Source: Stratiolaelaps scimitus (taxonomy: Eukaryota; Arthropoda; Arachnida; Mesostigmata; Laelapidae). Taken from it: 64,000 bases of DNA. Numbering within the stretch: position 1 is the stretch's first letter; the number at the start of each line of letters is the position of its first letter. The stretch is taken from positions 3,224,001 to 3,288,000 of the forward strand of contig JABWDB010000030.1 of the NCBI GenBank assembly GCA_019614645.1. The letters run 5' to 3'. Shown here piece by piece: positions 63,137 to 64,000 of the stretch. The notes beneath the pieces were generated by a model that worked only from the letters and a program-made list of their open reading frames with translations, was not told where the DNA came from and searched no databases. The translations under genes were made by a program, and so were the position numbers.

Positions 63137-64000
63137 AGTCTATCAAAAACGTGAAGATAATACAGATTTGTTATATTCAATTGAAGCTACGTTGGACAAA
63201 TGCGTCTTCGTTTTAAGTGAGTGCCCCACAGATGGGTAAGTCGTTCTCAATCTCCTTCCGTTCATCTTCACAAAAAATAATGCGAAGCTTCAATGAGAGT
63301 AAAGAATACCCAATGTTGATTACACTATCAGCACAACTCAAATCATTGTCCATTACATTTATATATGTTTTTTGTCGCGATAATACGACACATACATCAT
63401 CCGGACAGACATAATATATTGGATAGTGGCACCTCACCTCATATTATGACAGATGACAATTCAGCAGCAGCTGCGTGAATATCATTGCCGCTTCGATCCA
63501 GCCCCCAGCTGTAGTAATATATTCAAGATTGCCCTCGTGATCCCAGCCTGGATAATGTGACCTTGAAATGGCAATTTATGCTGAGACCCAACAAAACAAA
63601 TGTTGAAAAAGGCGAGTTGTAGCCAAACAGTAACGACCGTGACATAACTGTTGTACGATTGAGTTAAGTCGCACCAAGTTGGCTGCCTATTTTCTATATG
63701 GCCAAGTGGAAATTTTGAATGGAGGGTCTGAGGAATGATCTTAACAGTTTGTCATACCACCACTTGTATCAGAAGTCCTCAAGCTCTACAGAGGCCGCAG
63801 CTACTGGGTCGACTACCAGCGGCCGTAACGATAGCAGAGAGCGGTGACCTTCCTCTCTTCGTTCATATTGTGTAATAACTGACTGTATCAAGGAGAAACT
63901 TGTCAGTCCCATCTTCAGCCCTGTGGAAGTTCTTTCTGTGAGATCGATTCGTACACAACAGCGCTATCGTTGAATAACGAAGTCAGAGGATGAGATGGCA
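63137..64000. other. Sequence after the membrane-protein stop
   Basis: AT-rich to 63420 and more balanced afterwards. No canonical AATAAA was seen soon after the stop. The small open frames have no recognisable content. It is probably a 3' untranslated region followed by intergenic DNA. Confidence 0.4.

Overview
The window is eukaryotic nuclear DNA. It has short exons with GT-AG borders, very long introns, dense simple repeats ((TA)n, (TAA)n, (CAG/CTG)n, (GT)n) and decayed transposons. Nothing looks bacterial: there are no operons, no long ORFs and no rRNA. The best-supported gene is a homeobox gene of the UNC-4/UNCX class. Together with mariner and non-LTR retrotransposon remnants this suits an invertebrate, most likely an arthropod. 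A chelicerate such as a mite is possible but cannot be proven from the sequence.

Layout. 1-13567 is mostly non-coding and AT-rich, with microsatellites, and holds one nearly full-length but dead mariner (6536-7838). 13568-39602 carries the unc-4-like gene on the + strand. One exon encodes homeodomain residues 1-46, a small exon about 24.5 kb downstream encodes residues 47-60, and a last exon encodes the UNC-4 signature and a C-terminal Groucho-type eh1 motif. Its 5' coding end was not found with confidence. The large intron holds a second, badly decayed mariner (29140-29515), the tail of a LINE (34465-34780), a tRNA-like SINE candidate (35215-35360) and a perfect-looking hairpin (19842-19952). 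After the gene lie a 3' region with AATAAA signals and a 1.1 kb reverse-strand LINE pseudogene (41240-42345).

From 52 kb to 63.1 kb four separated + strand segments with splice signals and matching phases (52095-52261, 59431-59565, 60403-60493, 62920-63136) join into one frame. Together they read as a single-pass membrane protein of about 202 residues, or the C-terminal part of a larger one. This is a new gene model inferred here, and I do not recognise its family. A LINE 3' end (57180-58230, + strand) sits in its long intron, and a possible immunoglobulin-like segment lies on the opposite strand at 53346-53540.

The unc-4-like gene would act in the nucleus as a repressor of neuronal identity genes. 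The membrane protein is a separate candidate with unknown function. All transposon copies carry stops or frameshifts and look inactive.
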